A DNA stretch of 64,000 nucleotides from an uncultured Proteiniphilum sp. (GCA_927407015.1 CAKMJT010000009.1:30126-94125); one strand, 5' to 3'. Shown: positions 26,946-37,563, numbered from the stretch's first letter. The notes: generated from the letters alone by a model not told the origin. Numbers and translations are program-made.

Positions 26946-27845
26946 ATGAATAAAAATATTTTCCTACTTTTATTTATATTTGCGGCTTGTTTTCACAATG
27001 CTGTTTTTTCCCAGTCCAAAGTGACAGCTGAAAAATTGGAAGATAGAATTGACATCAAAATCAATGGAAATCTTTTTACAAGTTATATTCTATCAGAATT
27101 TGAGAAATATCCCTTCTTCTATCCGGTGAATGGTCCATCGAAAGCCTCTGTTACTTCTATGCGTAATGCCAATTACCCGCATCACAGCTCGCTCTTTTTT
27201 GGATGCGACAGAGTGAATGAAGGCAACTACTGGCAGGAAGGTCTGGAGCGGGGACAGATTATTTCCCTGAGAGCTGACATCACCGAGACCGGCGGAGAGA
27301 AAGCAGTGATCGTAAATGAGTGTATCTGGAGACGACCCGGAGCCGATGCGCCGATCAGGGACAAACGGATCATCACAATCACTGCTCCCTCCAAGGAGAA
27401 ATACGTCATTGACTTCGATGTGACAATGGAGATGCTGATGGATGTAGAGATCGGAAAAACAAACCATTCCCTCTTCAGCGCACGGGTGGATCCCGATTTG
27501 GCGGTGATTAACGGGGGGACAATGATCAATGCCGAGGGAGAGAGTGGTGAAAAGGCGACCTTCGGGAAACGATCCCCGTGGATGGACTGTCACGGTGAGA
27601 GATTAGGGAATACCGAAGGAATAGCAATCCTACAGCACCCATCCAACGAGTGGTATCCCGCCCCTTGGTTCACGCGCGATTATGGATTTTTTTCTCCTAC
27701 CCCCATGAACTGGCCGGAGAATGATAAGAACATGATGTTTAAGAAGGGAGCGTTCATTCAGCTCAGATATCGGGTCGTGGTCCATACTGGCGATCATAAA
27801 GAGGCGGGCATTGCCCGGGATTTCAAAGAATATGCATCAGAATAA
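26946..27845 (+). CDS. Second exported DUF6807 (PmoA-like) protein
   Basis: A 299-residue Sec-exported paralogue of the preceding protein, shorter because it lacks the N-terminal Ig-like part. Shared features: YPFFYPVNGPSKASVTSMR, the histidine cluster NYPHHSSLFFGCDRVNEGNYW, WMDCHGERLGNTEGIAILQHPSN and the TPMNWP/ YRVVVHTGDH end. The PHHS segment aligns with the HYHHYG segment of the neighbour, suggesting a common active site. Stop and start are only 3 bp apart, so the two are translated together and may act on successive products. No reaction can be named. Confidence 0.8.
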   Translation: MNKNIFLLLFIFAACFHNAVFSQSKVTAEKLEDRIDIKINGNLFTSYILSEFEKYPFFYPVNGPSKASVTSMRNANYPHHSSLFFGCDRVNEGNYWQEGLERGQIISLRADITETGGEKAVIVNECIWRRPGADAPIRDKRIITITAPSKEKYVIDFDVTMEMLMDVEIGKTNHSLFSARVDPDLAVINGGTMINAEGESGEKATFGKRSPWMDCHGERLGNTEGIAILQHPSNEWYPAPWFTRDYGFFSPTPMNWPENDKNMMFKKGAFIQLRYRVVVHTGDHKEAGIARDFKEYASE

Positions 27846-27943
27846 ACATAAATCAAAATGAAACGGGCATCTTTGTGTTTGACACTTAACATGATGATTG
27901 CATGTTTCATAGAAACTTAATGAAAAGAATAAATCAATATCCT

Positions 27944-29320
27944 ATGAAACGAAGAATGTTTTTAAAAAAGGCAACAGCAACAGCCGTAGGAACAGTGGTT
28001 TTTCCCACCATCGTTCCCTCTTCCGTGTTTGGAAAGAATGCGCCGAGCAATAAAATTAATATCGGACAGATTGGTTGTGGCAGGATCGCCCGTGATCACG
28101 ATATGGCAGAAACCATCAAGTATGATCAGGCCCGGTTTATAGCCGTCTGTGATGTAGATAAAAAGCGGCTTCTCGACGGGAAGAAATACATAGACAGTTA
28201 TTATGCGAAGAAAACGGGTAACAGTAAATATTCAAATGCCCGCATGTATGATGATTACCAGGAAATGCTGCAGAACAAAGATATTGATGCAGTCATCATC
28301 AGTACACCCGATCACTGGCATTCAGAACCTGCTGCCAGGGCAGCATTGGCGAAGAAAGACATCTATTTGCAGAAACCCACCTCACTCACGGTGGCAGAAG
28401 GCCGTTTCCTGAGTGACCTGGTCAGAAAACAGGGTGTGATCCTCCAGGTGGGAACACAGCAGCGCTCCTCGCCACAGTTCAGGATCGCTGCCGAACTGGT
28501 AAGAAACGGAAGAATAGGAAAACTGCATACCGTCAAAATCGGATTACCCGGAGATCCCCCCGGCCCTGATGCCCCGGCAATGCCTGTGCCGGAGAACCTG
28601 AATTACGACAGGTGGCTCGGCTCTACGCCCGAGGTATATTATACAGAAATGAGGGTGCATCCGCAGCATAATTACGGTCGCCCCGGCTGGCTGAGGTGTG
28701 AGCAGTTCGGAGCCGGCATGATTACCGGGTGGGGACAGCACCACTACGACTCAGCGGCATGGGGTATGAATACCGAATATACCGGTCCGGTATCCGTAGA
28801 GGCGGTGGCACAGTTTCCCAAATCGGGATTATGGGATGTACACGGTGATTTCATGGTAAAATCGGAATACGAGAATGGTATTACCATGTACACCAGTGGA
28901 GGATATCCCAATGGGATCCGTTACGAAGGGTCGGAAGGGTGGATCTTTGTTTCCCGCGGCAACTATGTCGCTTCAACGAGCGATCCGGTCGCACAGGCCA
29001 ACAGTGCGAAAGCGCTTGATGCCAGTGATCCGAAGATTCTTTCGACGGAGATAAAGGAGAACGAGATACACCTCTATAAGAGCGATAATCAGCACGGTAA
29101 CTGGCTGGATTGCATCAAGTCGAGGAAAGAACCTATTTCCCCGGTTGAGATTGGACACCGGGCCTGTTCGATATGCCTGATCAGTCACATAGCGATGAAG
29201 GTACCCGGAAGGCTGGAATGGGATCCGGGAGCTGAGAAATTCAGAAACAGCGAACAGGCCAATTCCATGTTAAAAAGGGCACAACGGTATCCCTACGGTA
29301 CAGATTATATCAAAATCTAA
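27944..29320 (+). CDS. Exported Gfo/Idh/MocA oxidoreductase (Tat signal)
   Basis: About 458 residues from ATG 27944 (open frame from 27902). The N-terminus MKRRMFLKKATATAVG is a Tat-type signal (RRxFLK), implying export in folded form with bound NAD(P). Then a Rossmann domain (INIGQIGCGRIARDHD, FIAVCDVDKKR), the family motif DAVIISTPDHWHSEPAARAAL and the catalytic-lysine motif LQKPTSLTVAEG (EKP here QKP), and a C-terminal domain with GWGQHHYDSAAWGM. Related enzymes oxidise C3 of pyranosides or use the bound cofactor for redox-neutral chemistry. The change from EKP to QKP is worth noting; the Lys is kept. Followed 15 bp later by a second, divergent member. Confidence 0.88.
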   Translation: MKRRMFLKKATATAVGTVVFPTIVPSSVFGKNAPSNKINIGQIGCGRIARDHDMAETIKYDQARFIAVCDVDKKRLLDGKKYIDSYYAKKTGNSKYSNARMYDDYQEMLQNKDIDAVIISTPDHWHSEPAARAALAKKDIYLQKPTSLTVAEGRFLSDLVRKQGVILQVGTQQRSSPQFRIAAELVRNGRIGKLHTVKIGLPGDPPGPDAPAMPVPENLNYDRWLGSTPEVYYTEMRVHPQHNYGRPGWLRCEQFGAGMITGWGQHHYDSAAWGMNTEYTGPVSVEAVAQFPKSGLWDVHGDFMVKSEYENGITMYTSGGYPNGIRYEGSEGWIFVSRGNYVASTSDPVAQANSAKALDASDPKILSTEIKENEIHLYKSDNQHGNWLDCIKSRKEPISPVEIGHRACSICLISHIAMKVPGRLEWDPGAEKFRNSEQANSMLKRAQRYPYGTDYIKI

Positions 29321-29335
29321 ACAAATGAACAGCCT

Positions 29336-30745
29336 ATGAAAAATCTATTGTATACCATCATGCTGATCTCTGTCGTTCTGGTATTCCTTTCCTGCAAGAA
29401 GCAACAAGAGACGACTGACGACAACAATCAATTTTCCGGCAGAGAGGGTGAAATTGAACTGGTTGTGCTGGATCCGGGACATTTTCATGCCAGTCTGCTG
29501 CAAAAATTCCCGCAGCAACAGGTCAGTGATACTGTATTGGTTTATGCTCCTGAAGGAAATGAATTGCAGCAGTATTTGCACAGCATTGAGGAATATAACC
29601 GGCGTTCTGAAAATCCCACCCATTGGTACGTGAAAGTCTATTCGGGCAGTGATTATCTCGAAAAAATGATCGGTGAGAAAAAAGGAAATGTCGTAGTGCT
29701 GGCGGGAAACAACAGTAAGAAAACGGAATATATTTCCAAATCCATCCTCGCCGGGTACAACGTACTGTCTGATAAACCTATGGCGATTGACAAGGCTGGT
29801 TTCGAGCTGCTCGAAGCCACTTACGACAGTACACGTGCAAAGGATGTATTACTCTATGATGTGATGACAGAACGGTATGATATCCTCAACACGATTACCC
29901 GTGTGCTCGTGGACAGTGAGGAGCTCTTCGGGGAAGTGCAGGCCGGAACTGCGGAAGAGCCGGCCATTGTCATGCAAAGTGTGCATCACTACTTCAAGGA
30001 AGTCTCCGGCAATGTGCTTGTCCGTCCCGCCTGGTTCTATGATGTGGAGCAACAGGGGGAAGGGATAGCCGATGTGGCAACCCATCTGGTTGACCTGGTC
30101 AACTGGCAATGTTTTCCTGATGAAGTGATTGATTACCGGACAGATGTACATATTACGTCTGCCAGTCATTGGCCGACCAAATTAACTCTGGCAGATTTTA
30201 CCCGATCTACCCGGTTGGACAGTTTCCCGGAATTCTTGCAAAAATATCTCAGAAATAATATGCTGGAGGTATTTGCAAACGGAACCGTCCATTATCAGAT
30301 AAAAGGGAAAAACGTGGCAGTAACCGCGCTATGGGATTATGAAGCACCCGAAGGGGGCGGTGATGCATACAGTGCACTGATCAAAGGGACCAAAGCGACC
30401 GTAGAGATCGTACAGGATAAAGAGGAGAACTACATCAAGCAGTTGTATATCGAAAAAGGGAAAGCGACAGACGGGAAGGTATTCGAATCAGCCCTTCATA
30501 AAGTGGTCGTTGAGTTGCAGAAAACGGTGCCTTCCATCTCCTCAAAGCGTGTCGCAGAGGGACGTTATCTGATCATTGTACCGTTAGAAGACAGAAAAGG
30601 TCATGAGGATTACTTCGGCATGGTGGCAAAGAAATATTTTGAGTTTCTGATCGCCCGGAACATGCCGGAATGGGAGATATCTAATACAATCGCCAAATAT
30701 TACATCACAACGACTGCTCTGGAAATGGCGAAGAAAGACATGTAA
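29336..30745 (+). CDS. Lipoprotein of the Gfo/Idh/MocA-like family with oxidoreductase C-terminal domain
   Basis: A 469-residue lipoprotein (signal with LSC at residues 18-20, lipobox FLSC). The first half resembles a Gfo/Idh/MocA Rossmann domain but opens with the unusual IELVVLDPGHFHASLLQKFP rather than a GxGxxG loop; DKPMAIDKAGFELL corresponds to the catalytic-lysine EKP motif. The second half matches the putative oxidoreductase C-terminal domain found with such proteins (VHHYFKEVSG, YDVEQQGEGIADVATHLVDLVNWQ). The missing glycine-rich loop suggests altered or absent cofactor binding; it may be a partner of the preceding enzyme. Periplasmic, membrane-anchored. Confidence 0.82.
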   Translation: MKNLLYTIMLISVVLVFLSCKKQQETTDDNNQFSGREGEIELVVLDPGHFHASLLQKFPQQQVSDTVLVYAPEGNELQQYLHSIEEYNRRSENPTHWYVKVYSGSDYLEKMIGEKKGNVVVLAGNNSKKTEYISKSILAGYNVLSDKPMAIDKAGFELLEATYDSTRAKDVLLYDVMTERYDILNTITRVLVDSEELFGEVQAGTAEEPAIVMQSVHHYFKEVSGNVLVRPAWFYDVEQQGEGIADVATHLVDLVNWQCFPDEVIDYRTDVHITSASHWPTKLTLADFTRSTRLDSFPEFLQKYLRNNMLEVFANGTVHYQIKGKNVAVTALWDYEAPEGGGDAYSALIKGTKATVEIVQDKEENYIKQLYIEKGKATDGKVFESALHKVVVELQKTVPSISSKRVAEGRYLIIVPLEDRKGHEDYFGMVAKKYFEFLIARNMPEWEISNTIAKYYITTTALEMAKKDM

Positions 30746-30783
30746 CTTCAATTATTAACTAAATATTTTAAATTTATAAGATC

Positions 30784-33700
30784 ATGAATGTGAAACAAAA
30801 GCGTTTTTCTTCACCCGGGCACAACGGCGTGAAGAACAGGATGCTGCATTTGTACGGCGTCATATTGATTCTGCTATTCTCATTTCCACTGTTTTCTCTA
30901 GCTTCTGATAACTGGAGTGAGCGCGGTCAGGAGATTCAGCAGACAGGCAAAATAATTACCGGTCGTATCACCGACCAGAAAGGTGAGTCCCTGATTGGGG
31001 TCAATGTGGTGGAAGCCGGCACAACCAACGGAACTGTTACTGACGTGGATGGCAATTACACGTTGAGGCTAGCTACGACTAATCCGATACTGAATATCTC
31101 CTACATCGGATTTACCACACAGACGGTGAGCGTTGGAAGCAGGGCTGTCATCAATGTAACACTGGAAGAGGAGACCAGCTTTCTGGATGAGGTGGTGGTT
31201 GTCGGGTATGGAACCATGAGGCAGAGAGACCTGACAGGGGCCATCTCTACCATTAAGGCGGAAGCTCTGAAAGCCGAGAGTCCCCGTTCTGTCCAGGACC
31301 TCTTGAGGGGTAACGCTGCTGGTCTGAATATTGGGTTTGCCAACTCGGCGAAGGGAAGTACAGGAATGCAAATCAGAGGGGTTAACACCCTGAAAGCCGG
31401 ATCGGAACCGCTGATTGTCCTGGATGGGGTGATTTTCGAAGGGGCCTTAACAGATATCAACCCGATGGATGTCGCCTCCATTGATGTTTTAAAGGATGCC
31501 AGTTCTGCAGCTGTATACGGAGCAAAAGCTGCCAGTGGAGTAATTGTGATCCTTACACAGAAGGGCGGAAGAGGAGGTAAACCTTTGGTTTCTTTTAGTA
31601 CTTCGCTGGGTGTGGTTCAGTCGGCCAATCAGCCTGAACTTCTGGATCCGGAAGGATTTATACAATACCGAAGAGCTTATGAAATCGGGAAACGCACTGA
31701 TGATTATCTCCAGCAATATCCTGAGATGTTCGAGGATCCCCGTAATTTACAGAGTGCCAGTCAGCGCGACTGGTTCAATTACGACAAGAAAGACCCTATA
31801 GAGACTTTTACGGAAGAGGATTTATTGAGGACCTGGGCGGCCCGCCTGGAGTTGAAGAATCCTGAGATAGATAACTTCATCAACAACAGGACTACGGACT
31901 GGGCTGATAAGGTGTTTCACAATGGTTTGCAACAGGATTATCAGGTAAGTATATCCAATAAAACCGATGAGGTTTCCTATTACTGGTCACTGGGATATGC
32001 CGACAGAGAAGGAATCATTGTAGGGGACCGTTTTTCCTCGTTTCGCACACGTCTGAATCTTGAGTCAAAAATCACTCCGTTTCTCAGGATCGGATTAAAT
32101 ACAGGATTCGCATCCAGGAACGAGGGTTATCTGCGGGCCGACTGGGGACAAATGGTGCGCATCTCACCCTACGGTGCTGATGAGATAGGTAATGAGGAGG
32201 TGGATGAATTTCTGTGGAAGTATCCTACCTCAGATATTACTCCAGTCAACCCATTCTTCGATAATATGTACCGTGACAGGAAGGATGTATACAGTTCGCT
32301 CAATGCTAATATGTATGCCATAGTGACCCTTCCTTTCGGCATTGAATATCAGTTTAACTACGTGCCCTATCTCGAATGGAGGGAATATTACAATCATGAT
32401 TCCTCAAAGAATTTCGATTGGGCTTCCAAAGGGGGTAGTGCTGAACGTACAACGCATAAAATTTATTCCTGGCAGGTTGATAATCTGCTGAGATGGAAAA
32501 GAAGTTTCAACGAGATACATAACATCGAAGCAACATTTCTGGTCAATGCCGAGAAAAGGCAATTCTGGTCGCAGACGATGACTGCCACCGCCTTTTCACC
32601 GAATGATATACTGGGATATCATCGGATGCAGGCAGGGACTGTCCCGCTCAATTCAAGCAATGATACCTATCGGACGGGCGATGCATTGATGGGCCGTTTG
32701 TTTTATTCATTAATGGACAAATACATGATCACTGCTTCCCTCAGACGCGATGGTTACTCCGCATTCGGACAGAGAAACCCGAGAGCCGTTTTCCCGGCGG
32801 TAGCACTGGGATGGACATTCACCTCCGAAAAATTCGCCGAACCGATGACCAGCTGGTTTGATTACGGGAAACTTCGCTTCTCATGGGGTGAAAACGGAAA
32901 CAGGGATATCGGACAATACGAGGCTTTGTCGGATATGACATCCGGGCCACACCCCTATATCGATCAAAACGGGAATCCGTACATCACTTCTCAGATTTAT
33001 GTGAACAGGATGTCCAACGCCAACCTGAAATGGGAGCGTACCGCCTCGTTGAATGTGGGACTGGATTACTCTTTCTTCAATAACCGGATTCATGGTGCCC
33101 TGGAAGCTTACAAGGCAACCACGAACGACCTGCTCGTGGATCGTGCACTGCCTGAGATTATCGGTTACAACAGCGTTGCGGCCAACTTAGGGCAGCTGGA
33201 GAACAGAGGATTCGAGGCAACGGTCAATGCGAATATTATTTCTGGAAAGAAGTTTGCCTGGAATGCAACTGCGAATTTCTCTCTGAACCGCAGGAAGATC
33301 GTCCACCTGTATGGCGATATGATCGATATAAAGGATGAAGAAGGGAACGTGATTGGTCAAAAGGAAGCGGATGATATCCAGAACCAGTGGTTCATCGGTC
33401 AGGATCCCGATCGCATCTGGAACTACGAACATGTAGGTGTATGGCAGAAAGAGGAAGCTGAAACAGCAAAAGGGTTTGGGTTACAGCCCGGTGATTTCAA
33501 GTACAAGGATCAGAATGACGACGGCGTGATGACAAACGACGATAAGATCTTCCAGGGATTCAGTACGCCCCGTTTCCGATGGACCTTACGCAATGAGTTT
33601 GTCTTCTTTCAAAATCTCTCCCTGTCGACCATGCTCTATTCCTACTGGGGACAATACGGTTCCTTCAACCGTGCGGCAAATGTATCGAACTTCCCCGACA

Positions 33701-34002
33701 GAACAACGGAATATGTTCAGCCCTACTGGACTGTAGAGAACAGAATCAATGATTATGCCCGGATAGGTTCCAAAAATACAGGAACCATCTACAAGGAAAA
33801 ATCATTCATCCGGTTCGAAAATATCACCCTATCCTATTTGGTCCCCAAAAATATGATTCAAAAGATCTATGTGCAGGATATGCGTATCTCCCTTTCTGTC
33901 AGGAATGTGGGGGTATACTCACCCCACTGGAATTTCTGGGATCCGGAAGTGAGTGATCCGGCTCCCCGCACGTTTAATGTTAGTTTGAATTTCACCCTAT
34001 AA
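30784..34002 (+). CDS. susC: SusC-like TonB-dependent transporter
   Basis: A 1072-residue outer-membrane importer with N-terminal signal region (LYGVILILLFSFPLFSLAS), carboxypeptidase-regulatory-like domain (GRITDQKGESLIGVNVVEAG), TonB-box region LDEVVVVGYGTMRQRDLTG, plug (IDVLKDASSAAVYGAKAASG) and a barrel ending FNVSLNFTL. No STN domain. It forms the transport unit with the susD 10 bp downstream and sits in the operon that begins with the DUF6807 genes. The transported glycan is unknown. Confidence 0.95.
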   Translation: MNVKQKRFSSPGHNGVKNRMLHLYGVILILLFSFPLFSLASDNWSERGQEIQQTGKIITGRITDQKGESLIGVNVVEAGTTNGTVTDVDGNYTLRLATTNPILNISYIGFTTQTVSVGSRAVINVTLEEETSFLDEVVVVGYGTMRQRDLTGAISTIKAEALKAESPRSVQDLLRGNAAGLNIGFANSAKGSTGMQIRGVNTLKAGSEPLIVLDGVIFEGALTDINPMDVASIDVLKDASSAAVYGAKAASGVIVILTQKGGRGGKPLVSFSTSLGVVQSANQPELLDPEGFIQYRRAYEIGKRTDDYLQQYPEMFEDPRNLQSASQRDWFNYDKKDPIETFTEEDLLRTWAARLELKNPEIDNFINNRTTDWADKVFHNGLQQDYQVSISNKTDEVSYYWSLGYADREGIIVGDRFSSFRTRLNLESKITPFLRIGLNTGFASRNEGYLRADWGQMVRISPYGADEIGNEEVDEFLWKYPTSDITPVNPFFDNMYRDRKDVYSSLNANMYAIVTLPFGIEYQFNYVPYLEWREYYNHDSSKNFDWASKGGSAERTTHKIYSWQVDNLLRWKRSFNEIHNIEATFLVNAEKRQFWSQTMTATAFSPNDILGYHRMQAGTVPLNSSNDTYRTGDALMGRLFYSLMDKYMITASLRRDGYSAFGQRNPRAVFPAVALGWTFTSEKFAEPMTSWFDYGKLRFSWGENGNRDIGQYEALSDMTSGPHPYIDQNGNPYITSQIYVNRMSNANLKWERTASLNVGLDYSFFNNRIHGALEAYKATTNDLLVDRALPEIIGYNSVAANLGQLENRGFEATVNANIISGKKFAWNATANFSLNRRKIVHLYGDMIDIKDEEGNVIGQKEADDIQNQWFIGQDPDRIWNYEHVGVWQKEEAETAKGFGLQPGDFKYKDQNDDGVMTNDDKIFQGFSTPRFRWTLRNEFVFFQNLSLSTMLYSYWGQYGSFNRAANVSNFPDRTTEYVQPYWTVENRINDYARIGSKNTGTIYKEKSFIRFENITLSYLVPKNMIQKIYVQDMRISLSVRNVGVYSPHWNFWDPEVSDPAPRTFNVSLNFTL

Positions 34003-34011
34003 CAACGAAAG

Positions 34012-35928
34012 ATGATGAAAAAAATACATTCATTGAAAAATTATATTGTTCCGGCACTTACCCTGTTTTTCATGACAGTAGGTTTGCATAGTTGCGATGA
34101 TGGCTGGCTGGAGCCTAAACCCCTCTCTTTCTACACTCCAGAGAATACCTATGTGGATGCCGACGGTTTTTATGCCGCTCTCACGACCTGTGAACGCAAC
34201 ATGCGGCATGAATTCTTCGGAGACGGTTCTCCCATACTCACTGAGTTTATTCTTTCAGATATGGCCGTGGAGGGAACCACCGATAAGGCTGGTCCTCAGA
34301 TGGATCTGGATGTTTCCCTGCTGCCGGATGCAAATCTCAACAGTGGTGACCGGACACGGGTCGGCTGGTACTGGTATGAAGGTTACAAGGGAATCAAATA
34401 TGCCAATGTGGTGATCGCCAGGATCGATCAGGCACAGTACAAGGATGAAGCCGAAAAGAACGCTGTTTTGGGCTCTGCCTATTTTCACAGAGCCTACAGG
34501 TACAACAAACTGGTTCATCAATTCGGGAATGTGCCTTATCTGGACTGGGAAATATCCGAACCCAAGTACGACTTTTACTCCTATGACCGATGGTCTATTC
34601 TGGAGAAGATATTGCCAGACCTTGAATTTGCCTACCAGTGGGTACCGGAGAAAGTGGACAGGGGACGCACGTCCAAGGCAGCCTGTGGTGTACTGTTAAT
34701 GAAAGTGTCGATGGCATTGGGAAACTTTGACAGAGCCATCGAAGTGGGTAAGGAGCTGGTGGCGAAGAATCCATTGATGACACAACGTTTTACGGCAAAC
34801 AAGTCAAAGCCCAATACCAATTTGATGCATGACTTGCATAGCATAGAGGCAAAACTGGACAGGAGTAATACCGAAGGATTGATGTACGTGGTGGCGTATC
34901 CGGAGATCGACGGATCGGACCGTATTCAGACCATGCGCAACGGTGTTCCCTTCTGGAACAGCGGCAACGTGAAAACACCGACAGGCAAGACAGGCACCAG
35001 TGTTAGCATTCATTTAACGGAAACCAATCCCCTAATGGATCTGAACAAAACTTACGGAAGGGGTATCGGGCGTCTGCGTCCTACCAGTTATCACACAAAC
35101 AAAATATGGACTGCCAGGGAAATGAATGACCTGCGGGGAATATACAACCGTGACAGCTGGAAGAGTCCTGAAGACCTGCTCTATAACAACCCCTCTCTGA
35201 AAAATGCGAACGATCCGTGGTATGGTCAACACCTGGTGAAACCTACGGCGATGTCTGTGGAAGATACCATCCGTTGCTGGTTCTCCTGGCCCCACTATAA
35301 ACTGTTTGTGCCGGATCCGCTGCAAACGCAGTGGGCAGGGGGTGAAACACCATGGTACGTGTACCGCTCTGCCGAGGTTTACCTGATGCTGGCAGAAAGT
35401 TATTACTGGAAAGATCAGTTACAGCAGGCTGCCGATGCGCTGAATGTGGTCAGAGCCAGAGCAGGAGCAGATCCGCTGACCGCTGCTGATGTCACGATAG
35501 GTGCTGTTCTCGACGAACGGGCACGGGAATTGTATTATGAGGAAAACAGAAAATCGGAACTGACAAGGATTGCCTATACCTATGCCAAAATGGGTAAACC
35601 GTGTGAAGTATTCGCTGGCAGGGTCTATCGTCTCGATAATTTTTCCGGTCCCGGCGGTATCAACTCGAACGTCAAACAGGAGGGAATTAACTTCTACTAC
35701 GATTGGATCATGAAAGTAGGCAACTTCTATAACAAAGGTGTCAAACACAAGTGGGCAGAATATAAAATGAGTGTACATCACGTTTTGTGGCCTGTCCCTG
35801 CCAATGCCATCAATACCAATATCAAAGGTGTCATCAACCAGAATATTGGTTACCCGGGAGCTGAAAATAATGTAGAACCCCTGATCGTGCCTAAGGACCG
35901 CACAGTCCTGGGTCCCGATGCGCAATAG
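34012..35928 (+). CDS. susD: SusD-like glycan-binding lipoprotein
   Basis: A 638-residue RagB/SusD lipoprotein (lipobox region GLHSC). Motifs: DGFYAALTTCERNMRHEF, ALGSAYFHRAYRYNKLVHQFGNVPYLD in the first half, and VYRSAEVYLMLAESYYWKDQLQQAADALN, LDERARELYYEENRKSELTRI in the second. Slightly longer than the average family member. Partner of the SusC above; co-transcribed. Ligand unknown. Confidence 0.93.
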   Translation: MMKKIHSLKNYIVPALTLFFMTVGLHSCDDGWLEPKPLSFYTPENTYVDADGFYAALTTCERNMRHEFFGDGSPILTEFILSDMAVEGTTDKAGPQMDLDVSLLPDANLNSGDRTRVGWYWYEGYKGIKYANVVIARIDQAQYKDEAEKNAVLGSAYFHRAYRYNKLVHQFGNVPYLDWEISEPKYDFYSYDRWSILEKILPDLEFAYQWVPEKVDRGRTSKAACGVLLMKVSMALGNFDRAIEVGKELVAKNPLMTQRFTANKSKPNTNLMHDLHSIEAKLDRSNTEGLMYVVAYPEIDGSDRIQTMRNGVPFWNSGNVKTPTGKTGTSVSIHLTETNPLMDLNKTYGRGIGRLRPTSYHTNKIWTAREMNDLRGIYNRDSWKSPEDLLYNNPSLKNANDPWYGQHLVKPTAMSVEDTIRCWFSWPHYKLFVPDPLQTQWAGGETPWYVYRSAEVYLMLAESYYWKDQLQQAADALNVVRARAGADPLTAADVTIGAVLDERARELYYEENRKSELTRIAYTYAKMGKPCEVFAGRVYRLDNFSGPGGINSNVKQEGINFYYDWIMKVGNFYNKGVKHKWAEYKMSVHHVLWPVPANAINTNIKGVINQNIGYPGAENNVEPLIVPKDRTVLGPDAQ

Positions 35929-35953
35929 GTATTATTTCATTTGTTGAAAAGCA

Positions 35954-36018
35954 ACCTCTTATGAATGAGCTGTATATGGATTGACGCAAATGAGGATCAT
36001 GCTCGTTTCATAAGAGGT
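35954..36018. repeat. Perfect 12-bp inverted repeat with long loop after susD
   Basis: Arms 35954-35965 and 36007-36018 are exact reverse complements, with an inner GAGC/GCTC pair, giving a long hairpin about 25 bp after the susD stop. There is no T-run. It may cap the susD transcript or mark a processing site before the next gene, which has a weak TATCTTTA -7-like box near 36075. Confidence 0.6.
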
Positions 36019-36128
36019 CTCAGTCAACAATGACCAACAAAAAAAGATAATTCACATTTTTGAAGCTTTTTTGTTATCTTTACAGCTTACTTTTAGTCGG
36101 CAGATAGCAAAAAAATAATATAATTATC

Positions 36129-37550
36129 ATGACAACTAGAAGAGAATTTATCAGAAATGCAGCGCTGGCTTCCGCAGGACTGGCCATCAGTGGTATATCG
36201 GCCAAAACAAATGCCGCCAGTTACAGCCGCATTGTCGGAGCCAATCAAAAAGTAAACCTGGCCCACATCGGGCTCGGAAACAGAGGATGGGAGATCATCA
36301 ACGACTTCGACAAAACGGGACTGGCCAACGTGGTGGCCCTCTGTGATGTGGACCTGGGGGCGGAACATACCCAGAAAGCGCTCGCCAAATTTCCGAACGC
36401 GAAACGGTTCAAGGATTTCAGGGAGATGTTCGACAAGATGGGCAATGAGATTGAGGCGGTGGCCATTGCTACGCCCGACTTTGCTCATTTCCCGGCAGTG
36501 ATGATGGCAATGGTCGAAGGAAAGCATGTGTATGTGGAGAAACCGCTGAGCCGTACTTTCCTTGAATCGGAACTGATCATGAAGGCAGCCAGAAAATATC
36601 CCAAAGTAGTGACCCAGATGGGCAACCAGGGCCACTCCGAGGCAAACTATTTTCAGTTCAAAGCTTGGAAAGAAGCAGGTATCATCAAGGATGTGACGGC
36701 CATTACCGCCCATATGAATAACCCGCGCCGCTGGCACGGATGGGATCCCAACATCAGGAAGTTCCCTGCTGCAGAACCGGTTCCCGAAACGCTGGACTGG
36801 GATACCTGGCTGATGGCCCGTGATTATCACGATTACAACAAGGATTTCCATTATGGCCAATGGCGCTGCTGGTATGATTTTGGTATGGGAACACTGGGTG
36901 ACTGGGGTGCACATATCATTGATACGGCTCATGAGTTTCTTGACCTGGGTTTACCCGAAGAGGTAGTGCCGGTAAGACTCAGCGGTCATAACGATTATTT
37001 CTACCCGATGTCGAGTACCATCGAGTTCAAATTCCCGAAACGGGGCAACATGCCGCCGGTGGTGATCACCTGGTACGATGGTCTGGATAATATCCCTGCT
37101 GTACCCGATGGTTACGGTGTCTCGGAGATTGATCTCAATATCCCGACAGTTGCAGGCGGAAAAATACAGCCGGCCAAACTGAACCCCGGAAAAGAGATCT
37201 ATAGCAAAGAATTGACTTTTAAGGGCGGATCGCATGGCAGCACGCTGAGCATCATCCCGGATGAGAAAGCCAAAGAGATGGAGAAGAAGCTGCCTGAGGT
37301 GCCGAAGAGTCCCTCCAACCATTTTGCCAACTTCCTGCTCTCCTGCCAGGGGAAAGAGAAGACACGCTCTCCGTTTGAGATATCGGCTCCCCTGAGTCAG
37401 GTATTCTGCCTGGGCGTAGCTGCACAGCGACTGAATAGGAAAATTATTTTTGACAGGGAAACCAGACATGTTACCAACGATCCTTTTGCCGATGCTTTCC
37501 TCACGGGAGAACCGCCAAGAAAGGGATGGGAAGATTTTTACAAAATATAA
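36129..37550 (+). CDS. Tat-exported Gfo/Idh/MocA oxidoreductase
   Basis: A 473-residue oxidoreductase. The Tat signal [17 protein letters not shown] ends near AKTNA. Rossmann fold: [16 protein letters not shown] and [10 protein letters not shown]; then [18 protein letters not shown] and the catalytic-lysine [20 protein letters not shown] and a metal- or substrate-facing [14 protein letters not shown] in the C-terminal domain. This is the Bacteroidetes subgroup that carries NAD(P) to the periplasm and is repeatedly found beside DUF1080 proteins, where 3-keto-glycoside formation has been shown for related enzymes. It is followed after 13 bp by a double DUF1080 gene. Confidence 0.92.
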   Translation: MTTRREFIRNAALASAGLAISGISAKTNAASYSRIVGANQKVNLAHIGLGNRGWEIINDFDKTGLANVVALCDVDLGAEHTQKALAKFPNAKRFKDFREMFDKMGNEIEAVAIATPDFAHFPAVMMAMVEGKHVYVEKPLSRTFLESELIMKAARKYPKVVTQMGNQGHSEANYFQFKAWKEAGIIKDVTAITAHMNNPRRWHGWDPNIRKFPAAEPVPETLDWDTWLMARDYHDYNKDFHYGQWRCWYDFGMGTLGDWGAHIIDTAHEFLDLGLPEEVVPVRLSGHNDYFYPMSSTIEFKFPKRGNMPPVVITWYDGLDNIPAVPDGYGVSEIDLNIPTVAGGKIQPAKLNPGKEIYSKELTFKGGSHGSTLSIIPDEKAKEMEKKLPEVPKSPSNHFANFLLSCQGKEKTRSPFEISAPLSQVFCLGVAAQRLNRKIIFDRETRHVTNDPFADAFLTGEPPRKGWEDFYKI

Positions 37551-37563
37551 AATGATTAACATA

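Noticed and set aside
37450..37563. N-terminal extension of the double DUF1080 protein into the oxidoreductase gene
   Set aside because: The lipoprotein signal begins at 37564; the extension is a frame overlap with the upstream gene.
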